54,272 bases of DNA from Acidovorax sp. (GTDB lineage Bacteria > Pseudomonadota > Gammaproteobacteria > Burkholderiales > Burkholderiaceae_C), in NCBI GenBank assembly GCA_030692685.1, contig JAUXZO010000207.1, positions 1 to 54,272 of the forward strand, written 5' to 3'. A model generated the notes under the pieces. The model was not told the DNA's origin and did no database searches. It saw only the letters and a program-made list of their open reading frames with translations. Of this stretch, positions 30,406 to 38,191 are shown piece by piece. Numbering within the stretch: the stretch's first letter is position 1; every line of letters begins with the position of its first letter. Made by a program: the position numbers and the translations under genes.

Positions 30406-31768
30406 TCGGTCTCTCCTCGGGGTAACGGTAGTTGCGGCGCAACTGGTTTGTGGCCAGGGCCACGGCCAGCGTGACAACGCCCACGCGCCCAATGAACATG
30501 AGCGCAATGATGATGGCCTGTGCGCCCGGCACCAGGTCGGCGGTAATGCCGGTAGACAGCCCCACGGTGCCAAACGCCGAAATCACTTCGAACAGCACTT
30601 TTTCAAGCGGCAGTGGAGTTAGCGGCAAGATGAGCAAAATGGCCAGGCCCACCACGGCTGCGCTGAGCACCAAGATGGTGATGGCTTGGCGTTGCACCGA
30701 ATCAGCAATTCGGCGACCGCGAAACTCGACGTCGCGGTGCCCACGGATTTCGTTCCACACCACCAGCACCAGTACGAAGAACGTGGTGACCTTGACCCCA
30801 CCGGCCGTGCCCGCGCTGCCGCCGCCGATGAACATGAGGATGTAGTGCAGTGCCAGCGACTCGGTGCTCAGCGCCCCGATGTCAACAGCGTTGAACCCTG
30901 CGGTGCGTGCCGATACCGAGGTGAACAGTGCCACCAGCCCCTTGTGCGCCCAGCCCATGGGCCCCAGCGTGCCAGGGTTGCTGAACTCGGCCAGAAAGAT
31001 CACCACCGTGCCCAGTGCGATCAGCGCCAGCGATCCCCACACGGTGATGGCGGTGTGCATGGACCACAGCGGGCGTTTGCGACCGCGCTCTGCCAGCAGT
31101 TCGTGCAGCACCGGAAACCCCAGGCCCCCGATGATGATCGCCAGCATCAGAGGAGCCAACACCAGCGCGTCCGACGAGAACTGCATCACGCTGTCGCCCC
31201 AGGTCGAAAAGCCCGCGTTGTTGAAGGCTGATATGGAGTGAAACAGGCCCTGCCAGGCCGCCTCCTTCCAGGGCATGTCATAGGCCAGGGCGAACCGCAT
31301 GCACAGCGCCAGCGCCATCAGCAGCTCGACGACAACCGTCACCTTGAGCACGAGCTTGGCCACGCTTTTTACATCCCCCAGCGCCAGAGAATGGGTTTCT
31401 GCCTGCAGCAGCAGCCGGGTGCGGATGCGCATCTGTCCGCTGATCAGCAAGCCCATCAGCGTGGCCGACGTCATCATGCCGAAGCCGCCCAACTGAAACA
31501 GTCCCATGATCAGGGCCTGGCCCGTGCTGCTCCAGTAGGTGCCGGTATCCACCACCACCAAGCCCGTCACGCACACGGCCGACGTGGCGGTGAACAGCGC
31601 GGTGAGAAACGGCGCGCTCTGCCCTTGGGCGGTTGAGAGCGGCAGCATGAGCAGCGCTGTGCCTATGGTGATGACGGTTAAAAATGAAAGCACCAGCACA
31701 AGGGCTGGGTGCGCACCACGTTTGTTCAAACGAATTCCAAGGCTGATGTCAATGAGCGGCGCTGCCAC
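30395..31768 (-). CDS. ktrB: KtrB/TrkH-type potassium transporter membrane subunit
   Basis: 457 residues with four pore-loop units of the SKT superfamily: TSAVCVTGLVVVDTGTYW, then FHSISAFNNAGFSTWGDSVM, SVSARTAGFNAVDIG and EVISAFGTVGLSTGITADLV. The conserved Gly of each selectivity-filter loop is present. It carries potassium into the cell, driven by the membrane potential or sodium. It is followed by the regulatory RCK subunit, overlapping it by about 11 bases. The size (under 460 residues) fits KtrB better than the longer enterobacterial TrkH. Confidence 0.92.
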   Translation of the reverse strand: MAAPLIDISLGIRLNKRGAHPALVLVLSFLTVITIGTALLMLPLSTAQGQSAPFLTALFTATSAVCVTGLVVVDTGTYWSSTGQALIMGLFQLGGFGMMTSATLMGLLISGQMRIRTRLLLQAETHSLALGDVKSVAKLVLKVTVVVELLMALALCMRFALAYDMPWKEAAWQGLFHSISAFNNAGFSTWGDSVMQFSSDALVLAPLMLAIIIGGLGFPVLHELLAERGRKRPLWSMHTAITVWGSLALIALGTVVIFLAEFSNPGTLGPMGWAHKGLVALFTSVSARTAGFNAVDIGALSTESLALHYILMFIGGGSAGTAGGVKVTTFFVLVLVVWNEIRGHRDVEFRGRRIADSVQRQAITILVLSAAVVGLAILLILPLTPLPLEKVLFEVISAFGTVGLSTGITADLVPGAQAIIIALMFIGRVGVVTLAVALATNQLRRNYRYPEERPIVG

Positions 31769-31874
31769 GTGGCGCAGGTGGAGTCCGGTGACTCCTGTCG
31801 AGGCCTGCGCGCGGCGATGCTATCAGCTTTGGTTGGGCGCCAAGCCCCGGTGGAGGGCGCGCGACGTTGTGGCG

Positions 31875-32720
31875 TCAGACAGCTCGGCGTGCCCGGTGTG
31901 TTTCGGTCGTTGCAGATGGTGAACCCACGCCATCCTGCGATGCCAGTGCCACACCGCGCACCACATCCCCCACCACGATGACTGACGGGCTGCTCAGCCC
32001 TTCGCGGGCAATGGTTGCGTGCAATGCGCCCAGGGTGGTGACCGCGTGGCGCTGCTGGGGCAGGCTTGCGTGCTGGATGATGGCCACCGGCGTGTCAGCG
32101 GGCAGGCCGGTGAGCAGCTCTTGCTCGATGGTGGCGGCGCCGCTCACGCCCATGTAGATCACCAGCGTCAGTTTGGCGTCGCGTGCGGTCGCGGCCAGTT
32201 GGCGCCAGTCGGTGCCTGCGTCGCCGGGTTTGGCATGGCCGGTGACAAACACCACGCCGTGGGCATGCTCGCGGTGCGTGAGCGGGGCGCCCAATGATGT
32301 CAGGCCTGCCAGCCCCGCAGTAATGCCGTTGATAACCGTGACGGGCACACCCGCAGCGCGCAGGTGTTCCACCTCTTCGCCACCGCGGCCAAAGATGAAG
32401 GGGTCGCCGCCCTTCAGGCGCACCACGGTCTCGCCTTCGTTCACGGCCATCATCATCAGCTTTTCGATAAAGGCCTGCGGCGTGCTTTTGCAGCCACCGC
32501 GTTTGCCCACGTACACGATGCGGGCGGTGGGCGATGCGTGCGCCACGATGGCGTCGCTCACCAGGTCATCCACCAGCAGCACGGTGGCCGCCTGAATGGC
32601 CTTGAGCGCCTTGATGGTGAGCAGCTCCGGGTCGCCAGGGCCAGCGCCCACCAGCGTGCAGCTGCCACCGGTGCCCAGGTGGGGGCGCGATGTGTCGATG
32701 GGGGGCGTGGGGCGGCTCAT
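31875..32720 (-). CDS. cobA: Uroporphyrinogen-III C-methyltransferase
   Basis: 281 residues. SAM-dependent methylation of uroporphyrinogen III to precorrin-2, the branch point to siroheme and cobalamin. Motifs: TLVGAGPGDPELLTIKALKA, YVGKRGG, VRLKGGDPFIFGRGGEE and THREHAHGVVFVTGHAKPG. There is no CysG dehydrogenase/ferrochelatase half, so siroheme completion requires another enzyme. Its place at the end of the nitrate assimilation operon fits the demand for siroheme of NirB. The start overlaps the ybiB stop by four bases. Confidence 0.94.
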   Translation of the reverse strand: MSRPTPPIDTSRPHLGTGGSCTLVGAGPGDPELLTIKALKAIQAATVLLVDDLVSDAIVAHASPTARIVYVGKRGGCKSTPQAFIEKLMMMAVNEGETVVRLKGGDPFIFGRGGEEVEHLRAAGVPVTVINGITAGLAGLTSLGAPLTHREHAHGVVFVTGHAKPGDAGTDWRQLAATARDAKLTLVIYMGVSGAATIEQELLTGLPADTPVAIIQHASLPQQRHAVTTLGALHATIAREGLSSPSVIVVGDVVRGVALASQDGVGSPSATTETHRARRAV

Positions 32721-33652
32721 GGGGTTGTCTCAGAAACGGTGTGGTCGGCAGTTCGATCAGCAAGTCGCAAGATGTGTTCCACCTGTCGCTCAATGGCCGG
32801 GGGAATGGGCAACTCGCCGGCGAGCACGCGGCGTGTGTAGTGGGCCGTGGTGGCCACGTCGATCTCGGCGGGCATGCCGGGCACCTCGCTGGCCGTGCCG
32901 GGCTGTTGCGATTCGAGCACCGTGTGTACGCCGTGCACAAAGCCGTCATAGCGCGGCGTGCGGCGCGGGTCTGTGGCCACCTCGCCTTCCAGCCCGCGCG
33001 ACAGCAGTGCGCTCATGCCCAGGGTGTGAAAGGTGGTCTGCAGCATCTCGAAATATTCGGGGTGGGTGTAGGCCGTGACCACCACCGCGGGCCCCGCGCA
33101 CGGGCTCATCAGTTTGACCACGCTGTGCCCCGGGTTGCGCAGCCCCACCACCTCGCGCACCGAGAGCAGACGGGCCAGGCCTGCGTGCAGGTGCTGGGTG
33201 TGGATGTGGCGCACCGTGCCGTTTGCTATTTTTTCAGGAGCTGTCAGCGCAGGTACATAAAGCGCTAGAAGCACATCCGATGCCAAAACGCGCCGCGCTT
33301 CGGTGCGCATGCCGTGCAGCAGTACCGGCAGGCCCTCGCGTGCCAGCAGCAGCGCTAAAAGGGGCGTCAGCACCGGCAGTTTGCGTGCGCCGTTGTAGCT
33401 GGGCAGCACGATCAGGGGCCGGTCGCAGGCGGGCACTTTGGCCAGGCGCTGGTGGGTGGCATCCAGAAACCCGCACATCTCCTGCGCCGTCTCTCCCTTG
33501 ATGCGCATCGCCAGGCAGAAGGCGCCAATCTCCAGGTCGCTCACGGCGCCATCCAGCACCTGGCCGAACAGGTCGGTGGCCTGCTCGCGCGACAGCGGCT
33601 TGGCGCCGCGCGCGCCGCGCCCTATTTCCTTGATGTACTGGCTGATGCCCAT
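32717..33652 (-). CDS. ybiB: YbiB family protein (anthranilate phosphoribosyltransferase fold, nucleic-acid binding), with a repeat-derived insertion
   Basis: 311 residues from the ATG at 33652 (MGISQYIKEIGRGARGAKPL). The fold is that of TrpD (LPSYNGARKLPVLTPLLALL, EVVGLRNPGHSVVKLMSP), but the TrpD substrate motifs are missing, as in E. coli YbiB, which binds DNA and RNA. It is often found in nitrate assimilation operons of betaproteobacteria; a function there is not known. Residues about 125-142 (LLALYVPALTAPEKIANG) come from a diverged copy of the dispersed repeat in antisense orientation (33225-33282). It is coupled to cobA by ATGA-type overlap. Confidence 0.88.
   Translation of the reverse strand: MGISQYIKEIGRGARGAKPLSREQATDLFGQVLDGAVSDLEIGAFCLAMRIKGETAQEMCGFLDATHQRLAKVPACDRPLIVLPSYNGARKLPVLTPLLALLLAREGLPVLLHGMRTEARRVLASDVLLALYVPALTAPEKIANGTVRHIHTQHLHAGLARLLSVREVVGLRNPGHSVVKLMSPCAGPAVVVTAYTHPEYFEMLQTTFHTLGMSALLSRGLEGEVATDPRRTPRYDGFVHGVHTVLESQQPGTASEVPGMPAEIDVATTAHYTRRVLAGELPIPPAIERQVEHILRLADRTADHTVSETTP
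33225..33282 (+). repeat. Copy 5 of the dispersed repeat (diverged), inside ybiB
   Basis: TTTGCTATTTTTTCAGGAGC is followed by TGTCAGCGCAGGTACATAAA and GCGCTAGAAGC. The order TTTGCTAT - A/T tract - AGCTGNNAGCGC - loop - AAGCGCTAGA matches the other copies, although the left palindrome half has decayed. It is in frame with ybiB and stop-free there. Confidence 0.7.
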
Positions 33653-33676
33653 GGTCTTTTGGTTGTTTTTTGGCGG

Positions 33677-33775
33677 GACTTGTGACACAGGGCTCCAGCG
33701 TCGTTATTTCGGCTTGCCGTACGCATGTACTGTCTGCGCCGAAATGCCTGGCTGGAGCCCTGTTGCACAAGTCCT
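33677..33775. repeat. 98-bp inverted repeat between ybiB and nasA
   Basis: GGACTTGTGACACAGGGCTC on the left and, read inward from the right, GGACTTGTGCAACAGGGCTC are near-identical and continue with CCAGC; an inner pair ATTTCGGC / GCCGAAAT completes a near-perfect cruciform. It has no coding capacity. It fills about half the gap between nasA and ybiB in the nitrate operon and may be a MITE or an mRNA-processing hairpin. Confidence 0.7.
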
Positions 33776-33833
33776 GGTGGGATGTGGGTGGGTGGTGTGG
33801 GGGCTATTTTCATGCAACCCAGAGAACTTTTGG

Positions 33834-36740
33834 TTATATGGTGACCTGCGCCGCAGCAGGGGCTGCTGCCAAGGGCCCCGTCGCGCGGACCATGCGTTTG
33901 AGTTCGGGCAGGCACGAGCCGCAGTTGGTGCCGCAGCGCAGTCGGCTCTGCAGCTGTGCCAGGCGGTCGTCGTCGGTGCCGTGGCAGCGCGCCAGCTCGC
34001 CGGTGATGGCCACGTCGGTCACGTTAAAGCAGGTGCAAATGGTTTTGCCGCGCGACTGCACGGCCACGGGGGCCTTGGCGCCGGGCACCAGCAGCAGGCG
34101 GCCGTAGGTCTGTGCGGGCAGCTCTTCCTGCAGCAGGGTCTTGAGCCAGCCCTCGGCGCTGGTGTCACCGGCCAGCACCATGCCTCCCAGCGTGGTGCCA
34201 TCCCCCTGGCGTACCAGCCGCACCGCGCGGCGCTGGCCGCGTTTCTTGTCGGCATATCGCAGGGTGTCAGCGCTCGTCAGGCCCATCAGTGCCTCGATGC
34301 GGTCCACCAGCGCATCCGGGGGCGCCTCGTGTGCGGCGGCGCGCAACAGCACCCCCGTGCGTTCGCGGCCTGGCTCGTCCAGCGGCGAGTTGTTGCCGAA
34401 AGGCACGCAGCTGGCAAACGCGAATTCGCCCATCAACGCCGATAGCGACTCTCGCACAGTGAGTGCGCCATGAGCGCCCTCCACAGGCAACCAGGCCATG
34501 GCCAGCAGTGTCCAGGGCAGTTCGGCCTTCAGCACCTTCACCGCAGCGTGTTTCAGCTCGGGTTGTTTGGAGGTGGGGCAAAACGCGGACGTGGTGAGCG
34601 CGTTCACGCCCGCCAGTCGCTCGCCCGTGGCAGACACTCCGCTTAAATACTCGCTGCCCCAGTGCATGGCCATGAACGCTTGCGACAAGCCCAGCGTGGC
34701 ATCGGCTTGCACGGGCACCACGATGGAGCCGCGTTTGCTGGTCACGTGCACCAGGTCGCCATTCGCCAGTTTGCGGCGCTCCATGTCCTGCGGGTGCAGC
34801 TGCACACAGGGCTCGGCCACATGCCCAAACAAGCGGCCCAGCGTGCCGGTGCGCGTCATGCCGTGCCACTGGTCGCGCAGGCGGCCGGTGGTCAGGCTGA
34901 AGGGGTAGCGCGATTCGCGTTGATCGGCAGTGGGTTGCCAGGCGTGTGCTGCAAAACGGGCCCGGCCATCGGCGGTGGGGTAGATGCCGTCTTCGTACAG
35001 GCGCGCCTTGCCGATGTCGCGCTGCACGCCCGGCAACGCGGTCGTGTTGCCGTCCACATGGCTGCCGGCGGCCGGGTCCGAAGGACACGGCCATTGCTGC
35101 GGACCGTGTGATTCGAGCAGGTCCCACGACAGGCCGGTGATGTCCAGATCACGCCCGCGTGTGCTTTCGCGGTGTTCTTTCCACACGGCCTCGGCACCTT
35201 GGTCGGCCTGCTCAGTGGAGTAGGGGAACAGGGTGGGCAACCCCGGGCGCAGCCGCGCCTCCAGTTGGTGCGCAAACTGCACCGCAATGGCCCAGTCGTG
35301 GCGCGCCAGGCCGGGGGCGGGCACGGCAGTGCGCACGCGCGAAATGCGGCGCTCGCTGTTGGTCACGGTGCCGGTTTTTTCGCCCCAGGTGGTGGCGGGC
35401 AGCAGCAAGTCGGCGTATGCGCAGGTTTCGGCGGTTGCAAACGCCTCCTGCACGATCACAAACTCGGCACGCTGCAGCGCGCGGCGCACGGTGGCCTGGT
35501 CGGGCATGCTTTGCGCGGGGTTGGTGCAGGCAATCCACAGGGCCTTGATTTCGCCGTCGGCGGCGGCCTGGAACATCTCCACCGCCGTCTTGCCAGGCTT
35601 GCTTGGCACATCGGCCACGCCCCACAGCGCGGCCACTTCGGCGCGGTGCTGCGGGTTGGCCAGGTCGCGGTGGGCACTGAGCAAATTGGCCAGGCCACCC
35701 ACTTCGCGCCCGCCCATGGCGTTGGGCTGGCCGGTCAGGCTGAAGGGGCCCGCACCGGGCTTGCCGATCTGGCCGGTGGCCAGATGCAGGTTGATAAGCG
35801 ATGCGTTCTTGGCGGTGCCGCTGCTGCTTTGGTTGAGGCCCTGGCAGTACAGGCTCAAGGTCGCTTTCGAGGTGGCAAACCACTGGGCTGCGGTGGTGAG
35901 GTCGGCCACCGAAATCCCACACACCTGCGCCACGCGCTCAGGCGTGGCCTCGCGCACCAGGGCCTTGAGTTCGTCAAAGCCCGTGGTGTGTGCGCCGATG
36001 TAGTTGGCGTCAATCCAGCCCTCCCACAACATGAGGTGCAGCATGCCGTTGAACAGCATCACGTCGCTGCCAGGCTGAATGGGCAAAAACAGGTCGGCCA
36101 AACCCGCCGTGTCGGTGCGGCGCGGGTCGGCCACGATGACCTTCATGCCCGGGTTGGCGGCGCGTGCGTCTTCAATGCGGCGAAACAAAATGGGATGCGC
36201 CCAGGCCGCGTTGCTGCCCACGATGAACAGGCACTTTGCGTGGTTCACATCGTCGTAGCAGGCGGGCGGTGCGTCGGCGCCCAGGGTCTGCTTGTAGCCC
36301 GCCACGGCGCTGCTCATGCACAGGCGCGAGTTGGTGTCGATGTTGTTGGTGCCGATCAGGCCCTTGGCGAGTTTGTTGAAGACGTAATAGTCCTCAGTGA
36401 GCAACTGGCCGCTGACGTAAAAGCCCACGGCATCGGGGCCGTGTTCGCTGATGACCCGGGCGAACTGTTCGGTGGCCAGGGTCAGCGCTGCGTCCCAAGG
36501 CATGGGCAGCGCGGCTTTGTCGCCGCGTTGCGCGCGGTGCAGGGGGTGCAGCAGGCGGGTTTGCAGGGTGACGGGGTGGGTGGCGGTGAGGTGCAGGGTG
36601 GAGCCCTTGGTGCACAGCCGGCCGAAGTTGGCGGGGTGTGTGGGGTCGCCGCGCACGCCGGTGATTTGCGCGCCTACGGATTCGATGATCACGCCGCAGC
36701 CTACGCCGCAGTAGGGGCAGGTTGATTTGGTTTCTTGCAT
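33834..36740 (-). CDS. nasA: Assimilatory nitrate reductase, large (molybdopterin) subunit
   Basis: 968 residues. Two-electron reduction of nitrate to nitrite in the cytoplasm (no Tat signal). The N-terminus binds a 4Fe-4S cluster (CPYCGVGCG at residues 8-16, with GRLCTKG), followed by the bis-MGD domains (NTNSRLCMSSAVAGYKQTLG, GQPNAMGGREVGG) and the dinucleotide-binding C-terminal part (LTTGRLRDQWHGMTRTG, ALTTSAFCPTSKQPELK). A BFD-like 2Fe-2S domain ends the protein (ICTCFNVTD at about 901 and RCGTNCGSCLPELKRM). This fused 2Fe-2S domain is typical of Klebsiella/Pseudomonas NasA types. It is separated from nirD by about 970 bases of repeats. Confidence 0.95.
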   Translation of the reverse strand: MQETKSTCPYCGVGCGVIIESVGAQITGVRGDPTHPANFGRLCTKGSTLHLTATHPVTLQTRLLHPLHRAQRGDKAALPMPWDAALTLATEQFARVISEHGPDAVGFYVSGQLLTEDYYVFNKLAKGLIGTNNIDTNSRLCMSSAVAGYKQTLGADAPPACYDDVNHAKCLFIVGSNAAWAHPILFRRIEDARAANPGMKVIVADPRRTDTAGLADLFLPIQPGSDVMLFNGMLHLMLWEGWIDANYIGAHTTGFDELKALVREATPERVAQVCGISVADLTTAAQWFATSKATLSLYCQGLNQSSSGTAKNASLINLHLATGQIGKPGAGPFSLTGQPNAMGGREVGGLANLLSAHRDLANPQHRAEVAALWGVADVPSKPGKTAVEMFQAAADGEIKALWIACTNPAQSMPDQATVRRALQRAEFVIVQEAFATAETCAYADLLLPATTWGEKTGTVTNSERRISRVRTAVPAPGLARHDWAIAVQFAHQLEARLRPGLPTLFPYSTEQADQGAEAVWKEHRESTRGRDLDITGLSWDLLESHGPQQWPCPSDPAAGSHVDGNTTALPGVQRDIGKARLYEDGIYPTADGRARFAAHAWQPTADQRESRYPFSLTTGRLRDQWHGMTRTGTLGRLFGHVAEPCVQLHPQDMERRKLANGDLVHVTSKRGSIVVPVQADATLGLSQAFMAMHWGSEYLSGVSATGERLAGVNALTTSAFCPTSKQPELKHAAVKVLKAELPWTLLAMAWLPVEGAHGALTVRESLSALMGEFAFASCVPFGNNSPLDEPGRERTGVLLRAAAHEAPPDALVDRIEALMGLTSADTLRYADKKRGQRRAVRLVRQGDGTTLGGMVLAGDTSAEGWLKTLLQEELPAQTYGRLLLVPGAKAPVAVQSRGKTICTCFNVTDVAITGELARCHGTDDDRLAQLQSRLRCGTNCGSCLPELKRMVRATGPLAAAPAAAQVTI

Positions 36741-36754
36741 GACGTGGTTTTAAA

Positions 36755-36812
36755 TGTTTTTGGGCTCTAGCGCTTGTGTATCAAGCGCTGGTAGCTATGG
36801 TTTTGGTAGTTC
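36755..36812 (+). repeat. Copy 6 of the dispersed repeat
   Basis: TAGCGCTTGTGTATCAAGCG then CTGGTAGCTAT, with palindrome halves TAGCGCTTG / CAAGCGCTG. It lies directly in front of nasA, 15 bases before its start, where a ribosome binding site would be. Confidence 0.8.
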
Positions 36813-36830
36813 CTGAGCTTCCAGCTATCC

Positions 36831-36938
36831 GTTCGGGCTGAGCCTGTCGAAGCCTGGGCGCTGCCCCACCCGTTCGGGCTGAGCTTGTCGGAGCCTGGGC
36901 GCTGCCCCATCCGTTCGGGCTGAGCTTGTCGGAGCCTG
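36831..36938 (+). repeat. Three tandem 41-bp units of the TTCGGGCTGAG-type repeat
   Basis: TTCGGGCTGAGC(C/T)TGTCG(A/G)AGCC recurs at 36832, 36873 and 36914, each followed by TGGGCGCTGCCCCA(C/T)CCG in the first two units, so the period is 41 bases. A single unit is at 19087. There is no coding frame worth calling. Confidence 0.85.
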
Positions 36939-36977
36939 GGCTTGTGCGCTGGTTTGGGCGCGTGCTTTTGAAGAGGA

Positions 36978-37662
36978 CGGAGGCCGGGTTGTCGCCCCGG
37001 CGGGCGAGTAACTTTCTTTTGCGTCGCCAAAAGAAAGTCACCAAAGAAAAGGCGAGCCCCAGTCTGCGACCCCTTCGCTGCGCTGCGGGGCAACCTGCGT
37101 CGGGTCGGTTGCGGGGTGCGCCGCAGAACTCACTGCGCTGCTGTGCAGCTACGTTCAGACAACTGCGGCGAGCTAGACAACGAGGCATGGGCGCACTGGC
37201 GCCCATGCTCACCCCGCAACCGCCCCGACGCAGGCGCAGCCAGCAGGGGGTGGACAGCCAAACATCCGAACATCCACACGGGCCATTGCTTCGCTCGGCC
37301 CAGGCTGCGCAGCGCGTGGCGCTTGCGCCCGCGATGTGGGGCCGAGCGCAGCGCAGCGAAGCAATGGCCCGAATGGATGTTGGCTCCTCAGCCCCTCTGT
37401 ATGCGCCGAGGAGCGCAGTGGGCGGGGTGGCCTGTGTGCCGAAGGACACACAGGCTTCGTGGACTAGCTCGTCGCAGTTGTTTGAACGGAGCGCGACAGC
37501 GCGCAGTGAGTTCTGCGACGCACCCCGCCCGCGAGCACCACAGGTTGCCCCAGCGCGCAGCGCTGGGGACGCAGACAGCGGGGTCGCCTTCTCTTTGGTG
37601 ACTTTCTCTTGGCGACGCGAAAGAAAGTTACTGCGCCGCCGGGCGCACACCCCGGCCTCCGC
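36978..37662. repeat. Giant imperfect palindrome (about 685 bp) between nirD and nasA
   Basis: Two arms of about 340 bases are inverted copies around a centre at 37320. Examples: GGAGGCCGGG at 36979 mirrors CCCCGGCCTCC at 37651-37661; AGTAACTTTC at 37007 mirrors GAAAGTTACT at 37624; AACTCACTGCG mirrors CGCAGTGAGTT; GGCCATTGCTTCGCT mirrors AGCGAAGCAATGGCC. Each arm has a local hairpin at the mirror position: GCATGGGCGC / GCGCCCATGC at 37185-37208 and GCCTGTGTG / CACACAGGC at 37430-37455, with different sequence but the same shape. All reading frames here look like by-products of base composition. Confidence 0.85.
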
Positions 37663-37708
37663 CCTCAGCACAGGCACGGAATCAAAAAGAAGCGCAGAAC
37701 CAACCACC

Positions 37709-38146
37709 TCAAACCCCGGCAGTCCGCCGCGCAGGCCCAGCAACAGGTCGTGTCAGATCGATAGCCACAGACCCCAGCTCAAGCGCATCCAGATACACCG
37801 CCCCATCCTCCACCTTCACCGCAAACTTCGGCGTACACCCCTCATCCGGCGCCGACGCCTGCCCATCACACAACCCAATCGTCCAGTTGTGCAAAGGGCA
37901 AGCCACCTGCGTGCCAAACACAATCCCCTGGCTCAGCGGCCCGCCCTTGTGCGGGCAGCGGTCCAGCAGCGCAAATACACCGCCCGCATCGTTGCGAAAC
38001 ACCGCAACATCCAGCCCCTGGGGGCGGGTCACGCGGCGCGAACCTAGCACAGGGATGTCGTCCACGTGGCAGACCCGCTTCCATTCGGCGGCGGTGGCTG
38101 CGGGGGGCTGGGCGGTAGTGGCGATGGCGGTAGGGCTTGTGGTCAT
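37709..38146 (-). CDS. nirD: Nitrite reductase (NADH) small subunit
   Basis: 145 residues. A Rieske-like protein with CPHKGGPLSQGIV and CPLHNWTIGLCDGQ, so both Cys-His pairs are present and a 2Fe-2S cluster can bind; in some NirD proteins these residues are lost. The start ATG lies at 38146 with a Thr/Ala-rich lead of about 20 residues before WKRVCHVDDIP. It works with NirB in six-electron reduction of nitrite to ammonium in the cytoplasm. The gene is separated from nirB by the double P-box gene. Confidence 0.92.
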   Translation of the reverse strand: MTTSPTAIATTAQPPAATAAEWKRVCHVDDIPVLGSRRVTRPQGLDVAVFRNDAGGVFALLDRCPHKGGPLSQGIVFGTQVACPLHNWTIGLCDGQASAPDEGCTPKFAVKVEDGAVYLDALELGSVAIDLTRPVAGPARRTAGV

Positions 38147-38191
38147 GGCAGTTCCTGGTATTTTTCTTGTGGGGGTGAACGCGCTCAGCGC

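Noticed and set aside
35172..36725. A 517-residue plus-strand frame across nasA
   Set aside because: Antisense to nasA, which has all cofactor motifs; the translation is Gly/Ala/His-rich and without domain signature.
36831..36938. Possible CRISPR array
   Set aside because: Three units with a 41-base period, but the intervening bases are themselves repeated rather than unique spacers, and no cas gene is near.
36781..38047. Two long overlapping frames (320 and 373 residues) over the giant palindrome
   Set aside because: They translate into similar peptides because the DNA is palindromic; they contain repeat-derived segments (RQAQPER-type) and no start signals.
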